Source: Oxalobacter vibrioformis
GTDB taxonomy: Bacteria > Pseudomonadota > Gammaproteobacteria > Burkholderiales > Burkholderiaceae_D
Assembly: GCF_027118995.1 (NCBI RefSeq)
Contig: NZ_CP098242.1
Coordinates: 620,001-684,000 of the forward strand
Reading direction: 5' to 3'
DNA length: 64,000 nt
The notes under the pieces are model-generated. The model did no database searches and had not been told where the DNA came from. It saw only the letters and a list, made by a program, of their open reading frames with translations. Of the stretch, positions 9,963 through 20,092 are shown piece by piece. Every line of letters starts with the position of its first letter. The first letter of the stretch is position 1. Both the position numbers and the translations under genes were made by a program.

Positions 9963-9987
9963 AAAAAAAGGCGAACTTGCGTTCGCC
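9963..9987 (-). terminator. Rho-independent terminator after tRNA-Asp
   Basis: Read on the minus strand, a 7-bp stem GGCGAAC/GTTCGCC with loop GCAA is followed by seven T. It lies 10 bases downstream of the tRNA-Asp 3' end and upstream of ppiD. Confidence 0.85.
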
Positions 9988-9996
9988 TTTTCAGTT

Positions 9997-10073
9997 TGGC
10001 GGAGTGGACGGGGCTCGAACCCGCGACCCCCGGCGTGACAGGCCGGTATTCTAACCAACTGAACTACCACTCC
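9997..10073 (-). tRNA. tRNA-Asp (GTC)
   Basis: 77-nt cloverleaf on the minus strand with acceptor stem GGAGTGG/CCACTCC, discriminator G and encoded CCA. The anticodon loop CTGTCAC gives anticodon GTC. The T-arm GGGTTCGAGCC is canonical. Confidence 0.97.
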
Positions 10074-10095
10074 CGAAAACTTCCAGTTTGACTGT

Positions 10096-10171
10096 TGGTG
10101 GGTGCTGAGAGGGTCGAACTCCCGACCTACGCCTTGTAAGGGCGCCGCTCTACCAACTGAGCTAAGCACCC
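10096..10171 (-). tRNA. tRNA-Val (TAC)
   Basis: 76-nt cloverleaf on the minus strand starting GGGTGCTTAGCTCAG and ending GCACCC-A-CCA. The anticodon loop CTTACAA gives TAC, valine. It is 22 bases from tRNA-Asp and downstream of hupB, so the three are likely transcribed in the same direction, perhaps together. Confidence 0.97.
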
Positions 10172-10225
10172 TTTTATCCTTAGCCAGTCAAACTTGTGGC
10201 GTTTGTCACGACGCCAGCAAAAGAA

Positions 10226-10498
10226 TTAGTTTACCGCATCTTTTAAAGCTTTACCAGCTTTAAATTTAGGAACTTTAGCAGATTTGATTTTGATGACTTC
10301 GCCAGTACGTGGATTACGGCCTGAACGGGCAGCGCGCTGGCCAACGCTAAACGTGCCAAAACCAACCAGCGTTACGCTCTGGTTTTTCTTCAGTGTAGTT
10401 TTAACAGCATCAATCATCGCATCCAGAGACCGGGCGGCAGCGGCCTTGGAAATATCAGCTGACTTTGCAATATGCTCGACGAGCTCAGATTTATTCAC
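10226..10498 (-). CDS. hupB: HU family DNA-binding protein
   Basis: 90-aa histone-like DNA-bending protein that forms dimers and compacts the nucleoid. Length and sequence are typical: [21 protein letters not shown] at the N-terminus, [23 protein letters not shown] as the DNA-embracing beta arm with the intercalating proline, and a lysine-rich C-terminal helix. The start codon is GTG with an upstream AAGGGG. lon, which often precedes hupB in Burkholderiales, is not here; the upstream 250 bases are AT-rich and empty, then an EamA transporter gene. Confidence 0.95.
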   Translation of the reverse strand: MNKSELVEHIAKSADISKAAAARSLDAMIDAVKTTLKKNQSVTLVGFGTFSVGQRAARSGRNPRTGEVIKIKSAKVPKFKAGKALKDAVN

Positions 10499-10747
10499 GC
10501 AATTTCCCCTTAAAAATTATGTTGAACCCACAAAAAATTTCCTGAAGCGCACATTAAACGCGTACACAATAAAGCTGTCAAGAAAAATTTGCTCTGTAGA
10601 AAACAAATCAGACTACCAATATATATATTACGGAACCGACCTGCAATGCTCATTTTATGCATATTTGCCGCAAAATGGAGAGAAAAAACGAGAAATTTAT
10701 TCTTTTCGTGTGACAGACAATAACAAGTCACTGTTTTTTATCAGTAA
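10499..10747. other. AT-rich intergenic region upstream of hupB
   Basis: About 250 AT-rich bases between hupB and the EamA transporter gene, both on the minus strand. I see no gene, tRNA or convincing promoter box pair here. It must hold the hupB promoter. Confidence 0.5.
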
Positions 10748-11632
10748 TTAAAGGTTCCCTCTTTTATTTCTCATGTGTAGCATTGACGCAACTTCATGAG
10801 ACAAAAGACACAATAAAACAACACTCCCACCCACCAGTGTTTCTACTGACGGCACCTCTTTTATGCCAATCCATACCCATAACGGACCTAACACAATCTC
10901 CAGCATGGCTATCAGGGCCATTTCTGCCGGGAATAAAAAACGGGAGACATAAACCAGTAAAAGGCAGGGAAGCCCCAATTGAAAAACGCCTAAAACGGCA
11001 AGAATACCGATATCTGAAACAGATGCTTCCAGCGGAAGTGCCAGTGGAATCATCGCTGCTGATGATAAAACGCCACCCAGAAAAATGGCAGGCATCATAT
11101 CGATGGTTTTCCCGGCCCGGCTGAAAATGATGTAATTGGTGGCATAGGCAAAAGGCACTGCCAGTGCAAACAGCAGGCCGGCCAGATGGGTGTCTTTCAT
11201 ATTGCCGATATTCCCGGCAAAAATCCATACCACACCGGCAATGGTAAAGACGATGGCAATCCATGTTCTGACAGGTGTTTTCTTTCCCAGAAAAAGCCAG
11301 GAAAAAAATGCCGTCAGAAGCGGCGTAATGCTACCAACAAGCAGGGTATTGGCGACGGTCGTTAATGTCAGTGCCAGCATGAAACAGGTAAAAATCACGG
11401 CCCACATCAACGCTGATAAAAAACCGGACAAACCCAGCTTTTTCAGGCCGGAAAAAAATGGTTCTTTTCTGGCAACCACCAGGTAAGCGGCAACAAAAAT
11501 CGCCGCAAACAGGCTGCGCCAGAAAACGATTTCAACATTTTTCAGCAAAGCAAGCTGGCGGGTAAAAATACCCGCCATGCTCCACAAAAGCGGAACCAGA
11601 ACCATCAGAAAAAAGGCCGGACGTCTGGTCAT
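10748..11632 (-). CDS. EamA/DMT-family transporter
   Basis: Inner-membrane permease of about 295 aa with ten predicted helices in two EamA repeats (for example FFLMVLVPLLWSMAGIFTRQ and LAGLLFALAVPFAYATNYIIF). The drug/metabolite transporter superfamily exports or exchanges small metabolites; the substrate is not predictable. I chose the ATG at 11632 (MTRRPAFF). A TTG at 11647, directly after the typA stop, would add five residues (MISDL) and is the alternative. It lies 15 bases behind typA on the same strand and is probably cotranscribed with it. Confidence 0.82.
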   Translation of the reverse strand: MTRRPAFFLMVLVPLLWSMAGIFTRQLALLKNVEIVFWRSLFAAIFVAAYLVVARKEPFFSGLKKLGLSGFLSALMWAVIFTCFMLALTLTTVANTLLVGSITPLLTAFFSWLFLGKKTPVRTWIAIVFTIAGVVWIFAGNIGNMKDTHLAGLLFALAVPFAYATNYIIFSRAGKTIDMMPAIFLGGVLSSAAMIPLALPLEASVSDIGILAVLGVFQLGLPCLLLVYVSRFLFPAEMALIAMLEIVLGPLWVWIGIKEVPSVETLVGGSVVLLCLLSHEVASMLHMRNKRGNL

Positions 11633-11647
11633 AAGATCGGAAATCAA

Positions 11648-13489
11648 TCAGTCATTTGCCTGGCGGGCAGCCCGTTTTCGCTCATACTCTTTCAGGAAGC
11701 GCTTGCGAAAACGGATGCTCTTCGGCGTAATCTCGACCAGTTCGTCATCATTGATAAATTCCACGGCATATTCCAGTGACAACTGTATGGGAGGCGTCAG
11801 GCGCACCGCTTCATCAGTCCCTGAAGCCCGGACATTGGTCAGCTGTTTTCCCTTGATAGGATTCACCACCAGGTCGTTGTCGCGCGAATGGATACCGATA
11901 ATCATCCCTTCGTAAACCGGGTCGTTATGATTGACAAACATCCGTCCCCGCTCCTGAAGCTTCCACAAGGCATAAGCCACAGCATGACCATCATCCTGCG
12001 AAACCAGTACGCCGTTTCGCCGCCCGGCAAAACCGGGCCTGTCTTCATCAACAGGATAATAATCGTCAAAAATATGGCTCATCAACCCCATTCCGCGGGT
12101 GAGTGTCATGTATTCACCCTGAAAACCGATCAGGCCCCTGGCAGGAATACGGTACTCCAGCCTGACCCGCCCCTTGCCATCAAGCTGCATGTCAAGCAAT
12201 TCGCCCCGGCGTTTTCCCAGTTCTTCCATCACGGCACCCTGACCCAGCTCTTCCATGTCGACCGTCAGCAATTCATACGGTTCATGTCTTTTGCCGTCTA
12301 TGGTTTTATAGACGACCGTCGGACGTGAAACAGCAAATTCATAGCCCTCACGCCGCATGTTTTCAATCAGGATGGTCAGGTGCAACTCTCCCCTGCCGGA
12401 AACCTCAAAAACGGTTTCATCGTCAGTTAATGCAACCCGCAAGGCAACGTTGGATTTCAGCTCTTTTTCCAGGCGCTCCCGCAATTGGCGGCTCGTGACA
12501 AATTTGCCCTCTTTTCCGGCGAAAGGAGAGGTATTCACCATGAAATTCATCGTCATGGTGGGCTCATCAACCGTCAGCATCGGAAGCGCTTCCGGTTTGT
12601 CCACGGCACAAACCGTCGAACCGATGTCAATCTCATCTATCCCGTTAATCAGGACAATATCACCTGCCACGGCTTCCTCCACCAGAATCCTTTCCAGCCC
12701 GCTGAAATGAAGCACCTGATTGATGCGCGCCCTGACCGGGGATGTGTCATCAGGGCCATTCATGACAACGACATCCTGCAAGGGGTGTATTCGCCCACGA
12801 TTAATCCGGCCCACCCCGATTTTTCCGACATAAGACGAAAAATCGAGAGAGGATATCTGCATCTGGAGCGGCCCTTGATCATCGGCATCCCGCACGGGAA
12901 CATATTCTAAAATCGCATCAAACAGGGGACGCATGGTGCCTGAACGCGCTTCGGGAACCGTTGAGGCATAACCATTTAAGGCTGACGCATAAATGACAGG
13001 AAAATCCAGCTGCTCTTCTGTTGCACCCAGCTTGTCAAACAACTCGAAGGTGGCGTTGATTACCCATTCAGGGCGGGCGCCTGACCGATCAATCTTGTTG
13101 ACAACAACTATCGGCTTGAGCCCCAGTGCCAGTGCTTTTCGGGTGACGAAACGGGTTTGAGGCATCGGCCCTTCAACCGCATCAACCAGGAGCAGTACGC
13201 TGTCAACCATGGAAAGTACGCGCTCAACCTCACCGCCAAAATCGGCATGCCCTGGCGTATCGACAATATTGATGTTGGTGCCGTTGTATTCGACCGCACA
13301 GTTTTTCGCCAGGATGGTTATCCCGCGCTCCCGTTCCAGATCATTTGAGTCCATGACACGCTCACTCACTGTCTGGTTTTCCCGGAAGGTACCGGACTGA
13401 TGAAGCAACTGGTCGACAAGTGTGGTTTTGCCATGATCAACGTGTGCAATGATGGCGATATTCCGAATGGCGCGATTGGCTGTAGACAT
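11648..13489 (-). CDS. typA: Ribosome-associated translational GTPase TypA/BipA
   Basis: 613-aa EF-G-like GTPase that binds the 70S ribosome and supports 50S assembly and stress growth. G1 is [10 protein letters not shown] (about residues 15-24), G3 is DTPGHADF, and G4 is NKID with RSGARPEWV following. The effector region has [11 protein letters not shown]-like domains III and V are followed by the BipA-specific C-terminal domain ending [21 protein letters not shown]. It is downstream of truB in the nusA-infB cluster (gap 82 bases), so readthrough from that operon is plausible. Confidence 0.96.
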   Translation of the reverse strand: MSTANRAIRNIAIIAHVDHGKTTLVDQLLHQSGTFRENQTVSERVMDSNDLERERGITILAKNCAVEYNGTNINIVDTPGHADFGGEVERVLSMVDSVLLLVDAVEGPMPQTRFVTRKALALGLKPIVVVNKIDRSGARPEWVINATFELFDKLGATEEQLDFPVIYASALNGYASTVPEARSGTMRPLFDAILEYVPVRDADDQGPLQMQISSLDFSSYVGKIGVGRINRGRIHPLQDVVVMNGPDDTSPVRARINQVLHFSGLERILVEEAVAGDIVLINGIDEIDIGSTVCAVDKPEALPMLTVDEPTMTMNFMVNTSPFAGKEGKFVTSRQLRERLEKELKSNVALRVALTDDETVFEVSGRGELHLTILIENMRREGYEFAVSRPTVVYKTIDGKRHEPYELLTVDMEELGQGAVMEELGKRRGELLDMQLDGKGRVRLEYRIPARGLIGFQGEYMTLTRGMGLMSHIFDDYYPVDEDRPGFAGRRNGVLVSQDDGHAVAYALWKLQERGRMFVNHNDPVYEGMIIGIHSRDNDLVVNPIKGKQLTNVRASGTDEAVRLTPPIQLSLEYAVEFINDDELVEITPKSIRFRKRFLKEYERKRAARQAND

Positions 13490-13571
13490 AAATTTCTGTA
13501 CTGTATGCGATGAATATAAGAAGCGGCGATTGTATCACGCAGCTTTTTCCTGCCGGTAAAGCGCAGGCGAC

Positions 13572-14501
13572 TCAGACGGCGATAAGCCGTTCGGGCGCCA
13601 GTACATTACCCGGCTTTATGATTGCCGTGCCCAGAAGTCTTTTTCTGGCTGCATCATATACCCGCACCCGTTCGGCAGAATTAAAAACGGGCGGTTTTTC
13701 TTTTTCCATTGATAGCCGTTGTCCGTGCATAAAACGCCGGGCCTGCTCTTCGGATAAATGGATAGCCGGAAAAGTTGATAACAGGTAATCGACCGGCTTT
13801 AGAAAAGCGGCAGCCTGTAAGTCATCCACCTTTTCAATATCAGCCAATGCACTGGCATGGTCTATTTCCAGTGAGCCGACTTTGACACGCCTGAGTGTTT
13901 GCAGATGCGCCCCACACCCAAGCGCTTCGCCAATATCCTCCCCCAAAACACGAATATAGGTTCCCTTGCTGCATGAAACCCGCAGTGTCAGAAAAGGCGG
14001 TGAAAAATCAAGGAGCGCCATTTCATGGATCGCTACCCGCCGGGCTTCACGCTCCAGTTCGATTCCGGCACGGGCGTATTCATACAAAGGCTTGCCATCA
14101 CGTTTCAATGCAGAATACATGGGAGGGACCTGATCGATTTCACCGGTAAAACGGGGCAGGATGGCCTCGATATCTTCACGCGTGATACGGTCTGCATCCC
14201 CCCTGGAAACGATTTCTCCTTCCGTATCACCGGTGGACGTTCTCGCTCCGAGAAAAACGGTTGTTTCGTAGGTTTTATCCGCATTAAGCAGATCCTGTGC
14301 AAATTTGGTCGCTTCACCAAAACAAAGCGGCAACAGCCCGGTAGCAAAGGGATCCAGTGTGCCGGTATGCCCGGCTTTTTTCGCATTCAGTTTGCGCTTG
14401 GCTCGCACCAGTGCATCATTACTGGACAGGCCAACCGGCTTGTCCAGCAGGATAACGCCATGTACGGATACGCGTTTTTTGGGAGATGGTGCAGCAGACA
14501 T
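13572..14501 (-). CDS. truB: tRNA pseudouridine(55) synthase TruB
   Basis: 309-aa enzyme that isomerises U55 in the T-loop of nearly all tRNAs. The catalytic Asp is in KAGHTGTLDPFATGLLPL (about residue 48), preceded by LLDKPVGLSSNDAL. The RVSCSKGTYIRVLGEDIG motif is also typical. A C-terminal PUA-like part is present (VFNSAERVRVYD...LLGTAIIKPGNVLAPERLI). It is 17 bases downstream of rbfA in the same operon. Confidence 0.96.
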   Translation of the reverse strand: MSAAPSPKKRVSVHGVILLDKPVGLSSNDALVRAKRKLNAKKAGHTGTLDPFATGLLPLCFGEATKFAQDLLNADKTYETTVFLGARTSTGDTEGEIVSRGDADRITREDIEAILPRFTGEIDQVPPMYSALKRDGKPLYEYARAGIELEREARRVAIHEMALLDFSPPFLTLRVSCSKGTYIRVLGEDIGEALGCGAHLQTLRRVKVGSLEIDHASALADIEKVDDLQAAAFLKPVDYLLSTFPAIHLSEEQARRFMHGQRLSMEKEKPPVFNSAERVRVYDAARKRLLGTAIIKPGNVLAPERLIAV

Positions 14502-14518
14502 AACAGGAAAACCCGGGG

Positions 14519-14911
14519 TTATGCTTCCCCGTCATCATCTCTGGCGCGTTGCGAATTGGCCTGATCAATGAGATCGGAAAGCGCCATGCCGTGCACAACG
14601 GAATGGTCATATTCAAAACGCAATTGCGGCAAGGTATGGATATGCAGGCGTTTGCTCAGTTGATTCCGGATGAAACCATTGGCTTTTTCCAGGCCGGTAA
14701 GGGTTTCCTTGATGGCGTCTTCGCTGTCATCGAGCGTGGTAAAAAACACCTTCGCATAGGCATAATCCGGCGTCACCTGCACTTCGGTAATCGTCACAAG
14801 GCCTACACGCGGGTCTTTCAGTTCTAAAGCAAGAATTTCAGACAAATCCTTCTGGATCTGGTCCGCCACCCGCAGACTGCGGTCGGGAATTGATCTGCCA
14901 CGTTTTGCCAT
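14519..14911 (-). CDS. rbfA: 30S ribosome-binding factor RbfA
   Basis: 130-aa KH-fold ribosome maturation factor that acts on the 16S rRNA 5' region during late 30S assembly. Family signals are [27 protein letters not shown], then [17 protein letters not shown] and the [22 protein letters not shown] block. It lies between infB (48 bases upstream) and truB, the standard order. Confidence 0.95.
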   Translation of the reverse strand: MAKRGRSIPDRSLRVADQIQKDLSEILALELKDPRVGLVTITEVQVTPDYAYAKVFFTTLDDSEDAIKETLTGLEKANGFIRNQLSKRLHIHTLPQLRFEYDHSVVHGMALSDLIDQANSQRARDDDGEA

Positions 14912-14959
14912 TGCTCATTGCCCTTTCACGAAAACAGTTTGCCCGATCAGACGACAAGA

Positions 14960-17713
14960 TTACAGTGTCCTTGCGATTTCCTGGACTTCGTAGACCTCGA
15001 GCTGATCACCTTCCTTGATATCGTTATACCCTCTCAGGGTCAGACCACACTCAAAGCCGGACTTGACTTCACGCACATCATCCTTGAAGCGCTTGAGTGA
15101 ATCAATCTCGCCTGACCAGATAACGACGTTGTCTCGCAGCAGATGCACCAGGGCACCGCGCCGGACAAGTCCTTCCAGCACAAAGCAACCGGCAATAGAG
15201 CCGATCCGGCTGACATGGATAACCTGGCGGATATCCACAAGACCCAGCGTCTGCTCGCGTTTTTCCGGTGTCAGCATACCGGACATCGCCGCCTTGACAT
15301 CATCAATCGCGTCATAAATGATATTGTAATAACGGATATCGATGCCATGCGTTTCCGCAAGCGAACGCGTTTGCGCATCAGCGCGGGTATTAAAGCCGAT
15401 AATAACGGCCCCGGAAGCGACGGCAAGGTTCACATCTGATTCTGTAATACCACCCACACCGGCGTGGACCACCTGCAGGCGGACCTCATCATTGGAAAGC
15501 TTGAGCATGGAGCTGGTCAGCGCTTCCTGGGAACCCTGCACATCCGTCTTGATAATCAGCGGAAGGGTCTTCACTTCACCTTCTGCAATCTGGTCAAACA
15601 TATTTTCCAGTTTGGCGGCCTGCTGTCTGGCCAGTTTGACGTCGCGGAATTTACCCTGCCTGAAAAGTGCAATCTCACGTGCCTTGCGCTCGTCTGTCAT
15701 TACCAGCACTTCTTCACCAGCAGCGGGAACACCCGTCAATCCCTGGATTTCAACCGGAATACTCGGGCCTGCATCATCAACAGGCTTGGCATTTTCATCC
15801 AGCATGGCACGTACACGCCCGAATTCCTGCCCGACAAGCACCACATCTGTCTTGTGAAGGGTACCGGATTGCACGAGAATGGTTGCTACCGGTCCGCGTC
15901 CCTTGTCCAGGCGCGCTTCGATAACCAGCCCTTTTGCCGGTACATCTATCGGTGCTGTCAGTTCCAGTATCTCTGCCTGCAACAGGACATTTTCCAGCAG
16001 GTTGTCGATACCCTGACCGCTTTTTGCTGAAACCGGCACAAACGGCGCATCACCGCCATACTGCTCCGGAACGACATCTTCTGCAATCAGTTCCTGGGTA
16101 ACACGGTCAACATTGGCGCCCGATTTATCGATCTTGTTAATGGCGACAACCAGAGGAACGCCGGCCGCTTTCGCATGGGCAATTGCTTCTTTCGTCTGCG
16201 GCATCACACCGTCATCAGCAGCGACAACCAGAATGACAATATCAGTCGCCTTGGCGCCGCGGGCACGCATGGCGGTAAACGCCTCATGGCCTGGTGTATC
16301 AAGGAAGGTAATCATCCCGTTAGGGGTTTTCACATGATAAGCGCCAATATGCTGGGTAATACCACCGGCTTCGCCTGATGCAATTTTTGTCCGGCGAATG
16401 TAGTCAAGCAATGACGTCTTGCCATGGTCAACGTGACCCATAACCGTGACAACCGGCGCCCTGGGCAACAGCTCGGCATCCGCATCCTCTCCCATGGCGG
16501 CAAGGTCTGCCTCATGATCCTGAATTTTGGCGGCAAATGCCTTGTGTCCCATTTCCTCAACCAGGATCATGGCCGTTTCCTGGTCCAATACCTGGTTGAT
16601 CGTCACCATCTGTCCAAGTGACATAAGCTGCTTGATGACTTCAGATGCCTTTACTGCCATCTGATGGGCAAGTTCGGCAACGGTAATGGTTTCCGGAACA
16701 TGAATATTTTTGATAACGGCTTCTGTCGGCTGCTGGAAATTGCTTTCTCTATCAGCTGCCTGCTGTCCTTTGCGGTTTCTGCCGCCACCGCTTCTCCAAC
16801 CATCACGCCCACCTGTTGCAGCGCCACCCCGGTTTTTTATGCCCGCATTGCGTTTTTTGGCTGCATCTTCCTGCCAGGTGGAAGCCACATTGGCAGACTT
16901 GATGGACTTCTTCTCGACGGTGCCTTTTTTCTCTTCTTTTGGCGCAGTACCTTTTTTGTCCGCCGGACGGCGCAGCGTTGCAGTATCTTTCTTCGCAGGC
17001 GCTTCAGCCTCCGGCTGCTTGGCAACCTTCTTGGGCGGCGTCATCATGGCCTTGATCTGTGCCACTTCATCTTCAACAGCCTGCCGGGTTCTTTCCGCTT
17101 CTTCGGCTTTTTCTGCTTGCTCAGCCGCTATTTTTTCCGCTGCTTGCGCCGCTTCCTCTGTCTTGTTTTCCGCTTCTTCTACGACATCCTTTTCTGACGA
17201 TGCAGCGGCTAAACGCGCTTCTTCTTCGGCTTGCTGGCGTGCGGCTTTTTCCGCTTCCAGCTCTGCCAGTTTCGCCTGTTTTTCACGCAGCTCTGCTTCC
17301 TGGCGTGCGATCAGTTCAGCCTGGCGACGGGACTCCTCTGCGCGTTTTTTCTGCTCTGCTTCATCAATAACCGGAGCAGGAGGCGCTTTAGGGGTCGCTT
17401 TTTCAGCAGCAGGCTCCTCCCGCTTGAATGTACGCTTTTTACGGACCTCAACCTGAATCGTACGCGATTTTCCTGATGCGTCAGCCTGTTTGATCTCACT
17501 TGTCTCCTTGCGGGTCAGCGAGATTTTTTTCTTTTCCTCGGCCGGATTGCCATGTGATCCGCGCAGATAGCTCAGCAGCTTGTCCTTGTCTGCGTTGGTC
17601 AGGGAATCATCCACTGATTTTTTCTCAACTCCCGCATTGCGTAACTGTCCCAGCAGCGCATCGGCCGGCATATTCAGTTCTGCAGCAAATTGAGCTACGT
17701 TATTAGTCGCCAT
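14960..17713 (-). CDS. infB: Translation initiation factor IF-2
   Basis: GTPase that delivers fMet-tRNA to the 30S subunit and promotes subunit joining. I chose the ATG at 17713 ([15 protein letters not shown]), the conserved family start with AGAGGAAGGA before it; an upstream start would add MVDRKEEG and lacks family support. That gives 917 aa. The N-terminal domain is followed by a long charged Ala/Glu/Lys coiled-coil linker (about 100-300). The G domain has [11 protein letters not shown] at about residue 424, DTPGHEAF and [11 protein letters not shown]. Domains II-IV include the fMet-binding C2 region ending [14 protein letters not shown]. Confidence 0.96.
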   Translation of the reverse strand: MATNNVAQFAAELNMPADALLGQLRNAGVEKKSVDDSLTNADKDKLLSYLRGSHGNPAEEKKKISLTRKETSEIKQADASGKSRTIQVEVRKKRTFKREEPAAEKATPKAPPAPVIDEAEQKKRAEESRRQAELIARQEAELREKQAKLAELEAEKAARQQAEEEARLAAASSEKDVVEEAENKTEEAAQAAEKIAAEQAEKAEEAERTRQAVEDEVAQIKAMMTPPKKVAKQPEAEAPAKKDTATLRRPADKKGTAPKEEKKGTVEKKSIKSANVASTWQEDAAKKRNAGIKNRGGAATGGRDGWRSGGGRNRKGQQAADRESNFQQPTEAVIKNIHVPETITVAELAHQMAVKASEVIKQLMSLGQMVTINQVLDQETAMILVEEMGHKAFAAKIQDHEADLAAMGEDADAELLPRAPVVTVMGHVDHGKTSLLDYIRRTKIASGEAGGITQHIGAYHVKTPNGMITFLDTPGHEAFTAMRARGAKATDIVILVVAADDGVMPQTKEAIAHAKAAGVPLVVAINKIDKSGANVDRVTQELIAEDVVPEQYGGDAPFVPVSAKSGQGIDNLLENVLLQAEILELTAPIDVPAKGLVIEARLDKGRGPVATILVQSGTLHKTDVVLVGQEFGRVRAMLDENAKPVDDAGPSIPVEIQGLTGVPAAGEEVLVMTDERKAREIALFRQGKFRDVKLARQQAAKLENMFDQIAEGEVKTLPLIIKTDVQGSQEALTSSMLKLSNDEVRLQVVHAGVGGITESDVNLAVASGAVIIGFNTRADAQTRSLAETHGIDIRYYNIIYDAIDDVKAAMSGMLTPEKREQTLGLVDIRQVIHVSRIGSIAGCFVLEGLVRRGALVHLLRDNVVIWSGEIDSLKRFKDDVREVKSGFECGLTLRGYNDIKEGDQLEVYEVQEIARTL

Positions 17714-17767
17714 TCCTTCCTCTTTCCTGTCTACCACGATTCAGTCCGTGCAAATTCCAGCCAGCGA

Positions 17768-19327
17768 TTACTCCGCCTCGATTATTTCCCACACACGTGA
17801 CTGCAATACCTTCGCATGATCATCATACTTGGCATCAATGAGCGCCATCTCATCATCGGTTACATCTTCAAAACCATTGTCAATCAGCTCGCGTGCTCGC
17901 TCTGTGTGCAAAGCAAGGATCGCGCCAAATTCATCGTAGGCAAGTCCACCAAAATCCGCCAGAGTCTTGATACCGGCCAATCCCAGCTTGCCTGCAGTTC
18001 CTCTGTCCATCCCTTCCAGGTTGATCAGTTCGGGCTCCATATTGGACATGCCCTCTTCAGAGGCAATCGCTTCGGTTACCAGTGCATCCCGCGCGCGGGT
18101 ACGCAGCTCGTTGACAGTTTCCTCATCAAAAGCGTCAATTTCCAGCATTTCATTGAGCGGTACATAGGCGATTTCCTCCAGAGCGGAAAAGCCTTCCTCG
18201 ATCAGAATATCTGCCACTTCCTGGTCCACATTCAGCTTTTCCATGAAAAGCGTACGGATACCCGCCGTTTCCACCGCTGACTTATCCGCCGACTCTTCGG
18301 CCGTCATGATATTGATCTTCCAGTTTGTCAGCTCGGAAGCCAGGCGGACATTCTGCCCGCTCCGGCCAATCGCAATAGCCAGATTTTCCTCATCAACAAT
18401 CACATCCATGGCATGCTGCTCTTCATCAACCACAATAGAAGAAACATTGGCCGGTGCCAGTGCGCCAATCACAAACTGTGCCGGATCTTCAGACCAGAGC
18501 ACAATATCCACGCGTTCACCGCCCAGTTCGCCTGTGACGGCCTGCACCCGTGAACCACGAATACCCACACAGGTTCCGATAGGATCAATCCGTTTGTCAC
18601 TGGTAAAAACAGCGATTTTGGCACGGACACCCGGATCGCGGGCAGCTGACTTGATTTCAAGCAGCCCCTGCTCCATTTCGGGCACTTCCAGTTCAAAAAG
18701 CTTGATAATGAATTCCGGCGCCGTACGGGACAGGATCACCTGCTGGCCACGCGCACTTCTGTCAACCCGCAAAATGTAGGCACGAACACGATCACCCACA
18801 CGCAGATTTTCTTTGGGAATCATCTGATCCCGTGGCAGACGTGCCTCAACCTTTCCGGATTCAATAATCGCATCACCGCGCTCCATTCTCTTGATGGCAC
18901 CGGTAACCAGCGTATCGCCTCGAGCCAGGAAATCTGTCAGTATCTGTTCCCGCTCGGCATCGCGGATACGCTGTAGAACGATCTGTTTGGTGTCCTGTGC
19001 AAAACGGCGACCAAACTCAATGGATTCGATATGTTCTTCAAGATAATCATCGACTTCAATGTCCGGAATCTGCTCTTTTGCTTCAAAGTACAGGATTTCC
19101 TGATCCGGCAGCTGTAATCCCGCCTCATCAGGAACCACATGCCATCTGCGGAAGGTTTCAAACTCACCGTTCTTCCGGTCAATTGCCACCCTGATATCCA
19201 CGTCACCTGGATAACGCTTTTTGGTTGCCGACGCCAGAGCGTGTTCCAGCGCGCCAAGGACCACTTCCTTGTCGACATTTTTTTCACGCGCAAGCGCATC
19301 AACCAGTTGCAGAATTTCGAAACTCAT
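17768..19327 (-). CDS. nusA: Transcription termination/antitermination factor NusA
   Basis: 519-aa RNA polymerase-binding factor for pausing, termination and antitermination. Domains in order: N-terminal RNAP-binding domain, S1 domain ([29 protein letters not shown]), two KH domains ([35 protein letters not shown]), and two acidic C-terminal repeats ([34 protein letters not shown]), as in E. coli. Its ATG overlaps the rimP stop by 4 bases. NusA itself could act on the terminator-like hairpin in the leader of this operon. Confidence 0.96.
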   Translation of the reverse strand: MSFEILQLVDALAREKNVDKEVVLGALEHALASATKKRYPGDVDIRVAIDRKNGEFETFRRWHVVPDEAGLQLPDQEILYFEAKEQIPDIEVDDYLEEHIESIEFGRRFAQDTKQIVLQRIRDAEREQILTDFLARGDTLVTGAIKRMERGDAIIESGKVEARLPRDQMIPKENLRVGDRVRAYILRVDRSARGQQVILSRTAPEFIIKLFELEVPEMEQGLLEIKSAARDPGVRAKIAVFTSDKRIDPIGTCVGIRGSRVQAVTGELGGERVDIVLWSEDPAQFVIGALAPANVSSIVVDEEQHAMDVIVDEENLAIAIGRSGQNVRLASELTNWKINIMTAEESADKSAVETAGIRTLFMEKLNVDQEVADILIEEGFSALEEIAYVPLNEMLEIDAFDEETVNELRTRARDALVTEAIASEEGMSNMEPELINLEGMDRGTAGKLGLAGIKTLADFGGLAYDEFGAILALHTERARELIDNGFEDVTDDEMALIDAKYDDHAKVLQSRVWEIIEAE

Positions 19328-19854
19328 TTTTTTCGGCCCCTAAAATTCACCTGTGGCACTAACCGTGCCTTATCTATGTCAGAAAGAGAAAAGTGCAGCA
19401 GTGCTGCGCCTTCCTTTGTATCAAACTCCAATGCCAGCTCATCCCCTTCGGGCACCTGCAATATGCCCTGAAAAACCCGACGGTTTGACATACCGTCAAC
19501 AGGCACGCGCAATTTGACATTGGCTTCCATCCCCGCAAAGCGGACATAATCTGAAAATCGCTTCAGTGGCCTGTCCAGGCCGGGAGAAGAAACTTCCAGA
19601 CGCTCATAATCCACATCCTCAACTGTCAACACATGCGACAGCTGATGACTGACGGTTTCACAGTCTTTTACCGTGATATTGCCCTTGGCGGCATCTTCCG
19701 GCAAAAAGTCGATATACACGCGCAACAACCCGTCTGATGCGCGTTCGACATCAACCAGATCATAGCCGCAGCCATTTACGGTTTTTTCTATTAAATCCTG
19801 TAACAAATCCGCCCCCGGCCAAGCACTTGTGTATACTCCAACACGCTTTTTCAT
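19324..19854 (-). CDS. rimP: Ribosome maturation factor RimP
   Basis: 30S assembly factor. Family core is visible: [57 protein letters not shown], and a C-terminal SH3-like half ending [18 protein letters not shown] set the start at ATG 19854 ([10 protein letters not shown], 176 aa). A TTG at 19806 would begin at [10 protein letters not shown], where Burkholderiales RimP proteins usually start, and is a serious alternative. The longer frame from 19932 is unlikely because it lies at or upstream of the predicted transcription start. First gene of the rimP-nusA-infB-rbfA-truB operon. Confidence 0.9.
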   Translation of the reverse strand: MKKRVGVYTSAWPGADLLQDLIEKTVNGCGYDLVDVERASDGLLRVYIDFLPEDAAKGNITVKDCETVSHQLSHVLTVEDVDYERLEVSSPGLDRPLKRFSDYVRFAGMEANVKLRVPVDGMSNRRVFQGILQVPEGDELALEFDTKEGAALLHFSLSDIDKARLVPQVNFRGRKK

Positions 19855-19864
19855 TGCTCCAATG

Positions 19865-19888
19865 AAAAAAAAATGGGCGTGCGCCCAT
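19865..19888 (-). terminator. Terminator-shaped hairpin in the rimP leader (possible attenuator)
   Basis: On the minus strand a 6-bp stem ATGGGC/GCCCAT with loop GCAC is followed directly by nine T, ending 10 bases before the rimP ATG. It lies between the predicted promoter and the first gene, so it would act as an attenuator rather than as the end of a gene. The structure is seen; the role is inferred. Confidence 0.55.
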
Positions 19889-19931
19889 ATCCGTGTTTCA
19901 AACTTGTTCTGAAAAACCACATTAATTTTCA

Positions 19932-19960
19932 ATTATATACAATTACATACAGATTCGCAA
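19932..19960 (-). promoter_or_regulatory. Sigma70-type promoter of the rimP operon
   Basis: On the minus strand: -35 TTGCGA (19960-19955), 17-base spacer, perfect -10 TATAAT (19937-19932). Transcription would start near 19925, giving a leader of about 70 nt to rimP. Confidence 0.7.
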
Positions 19961-20092
19961 TGGGTTGCGCACGTTATTTGAAGCAGGATAAACGCTGCCT
20001 GTTCTTCTATTTCCAACCGGCATAACCCAGTCGTTGTAAAATCGGTTATTTTTAAATCTTTCATTTTTACCGGAAACGATACACTTCACCAG

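Noticed and set aside
16710-17456. 248-codon plus-strand Ser/Ala-rich frame opposite infB
   Set aside because: It is the complement of the low-complexity Ala/Glu/Lys linker of IF-2, which leaves antisense frames open by composition.
19855-19932. N-terminal extension of RimP from 19932
   Set aside because: It lies at or upstream of the predicted transcription start near 19925 and would translate the terminator-like hairpin; family members have no such extension.
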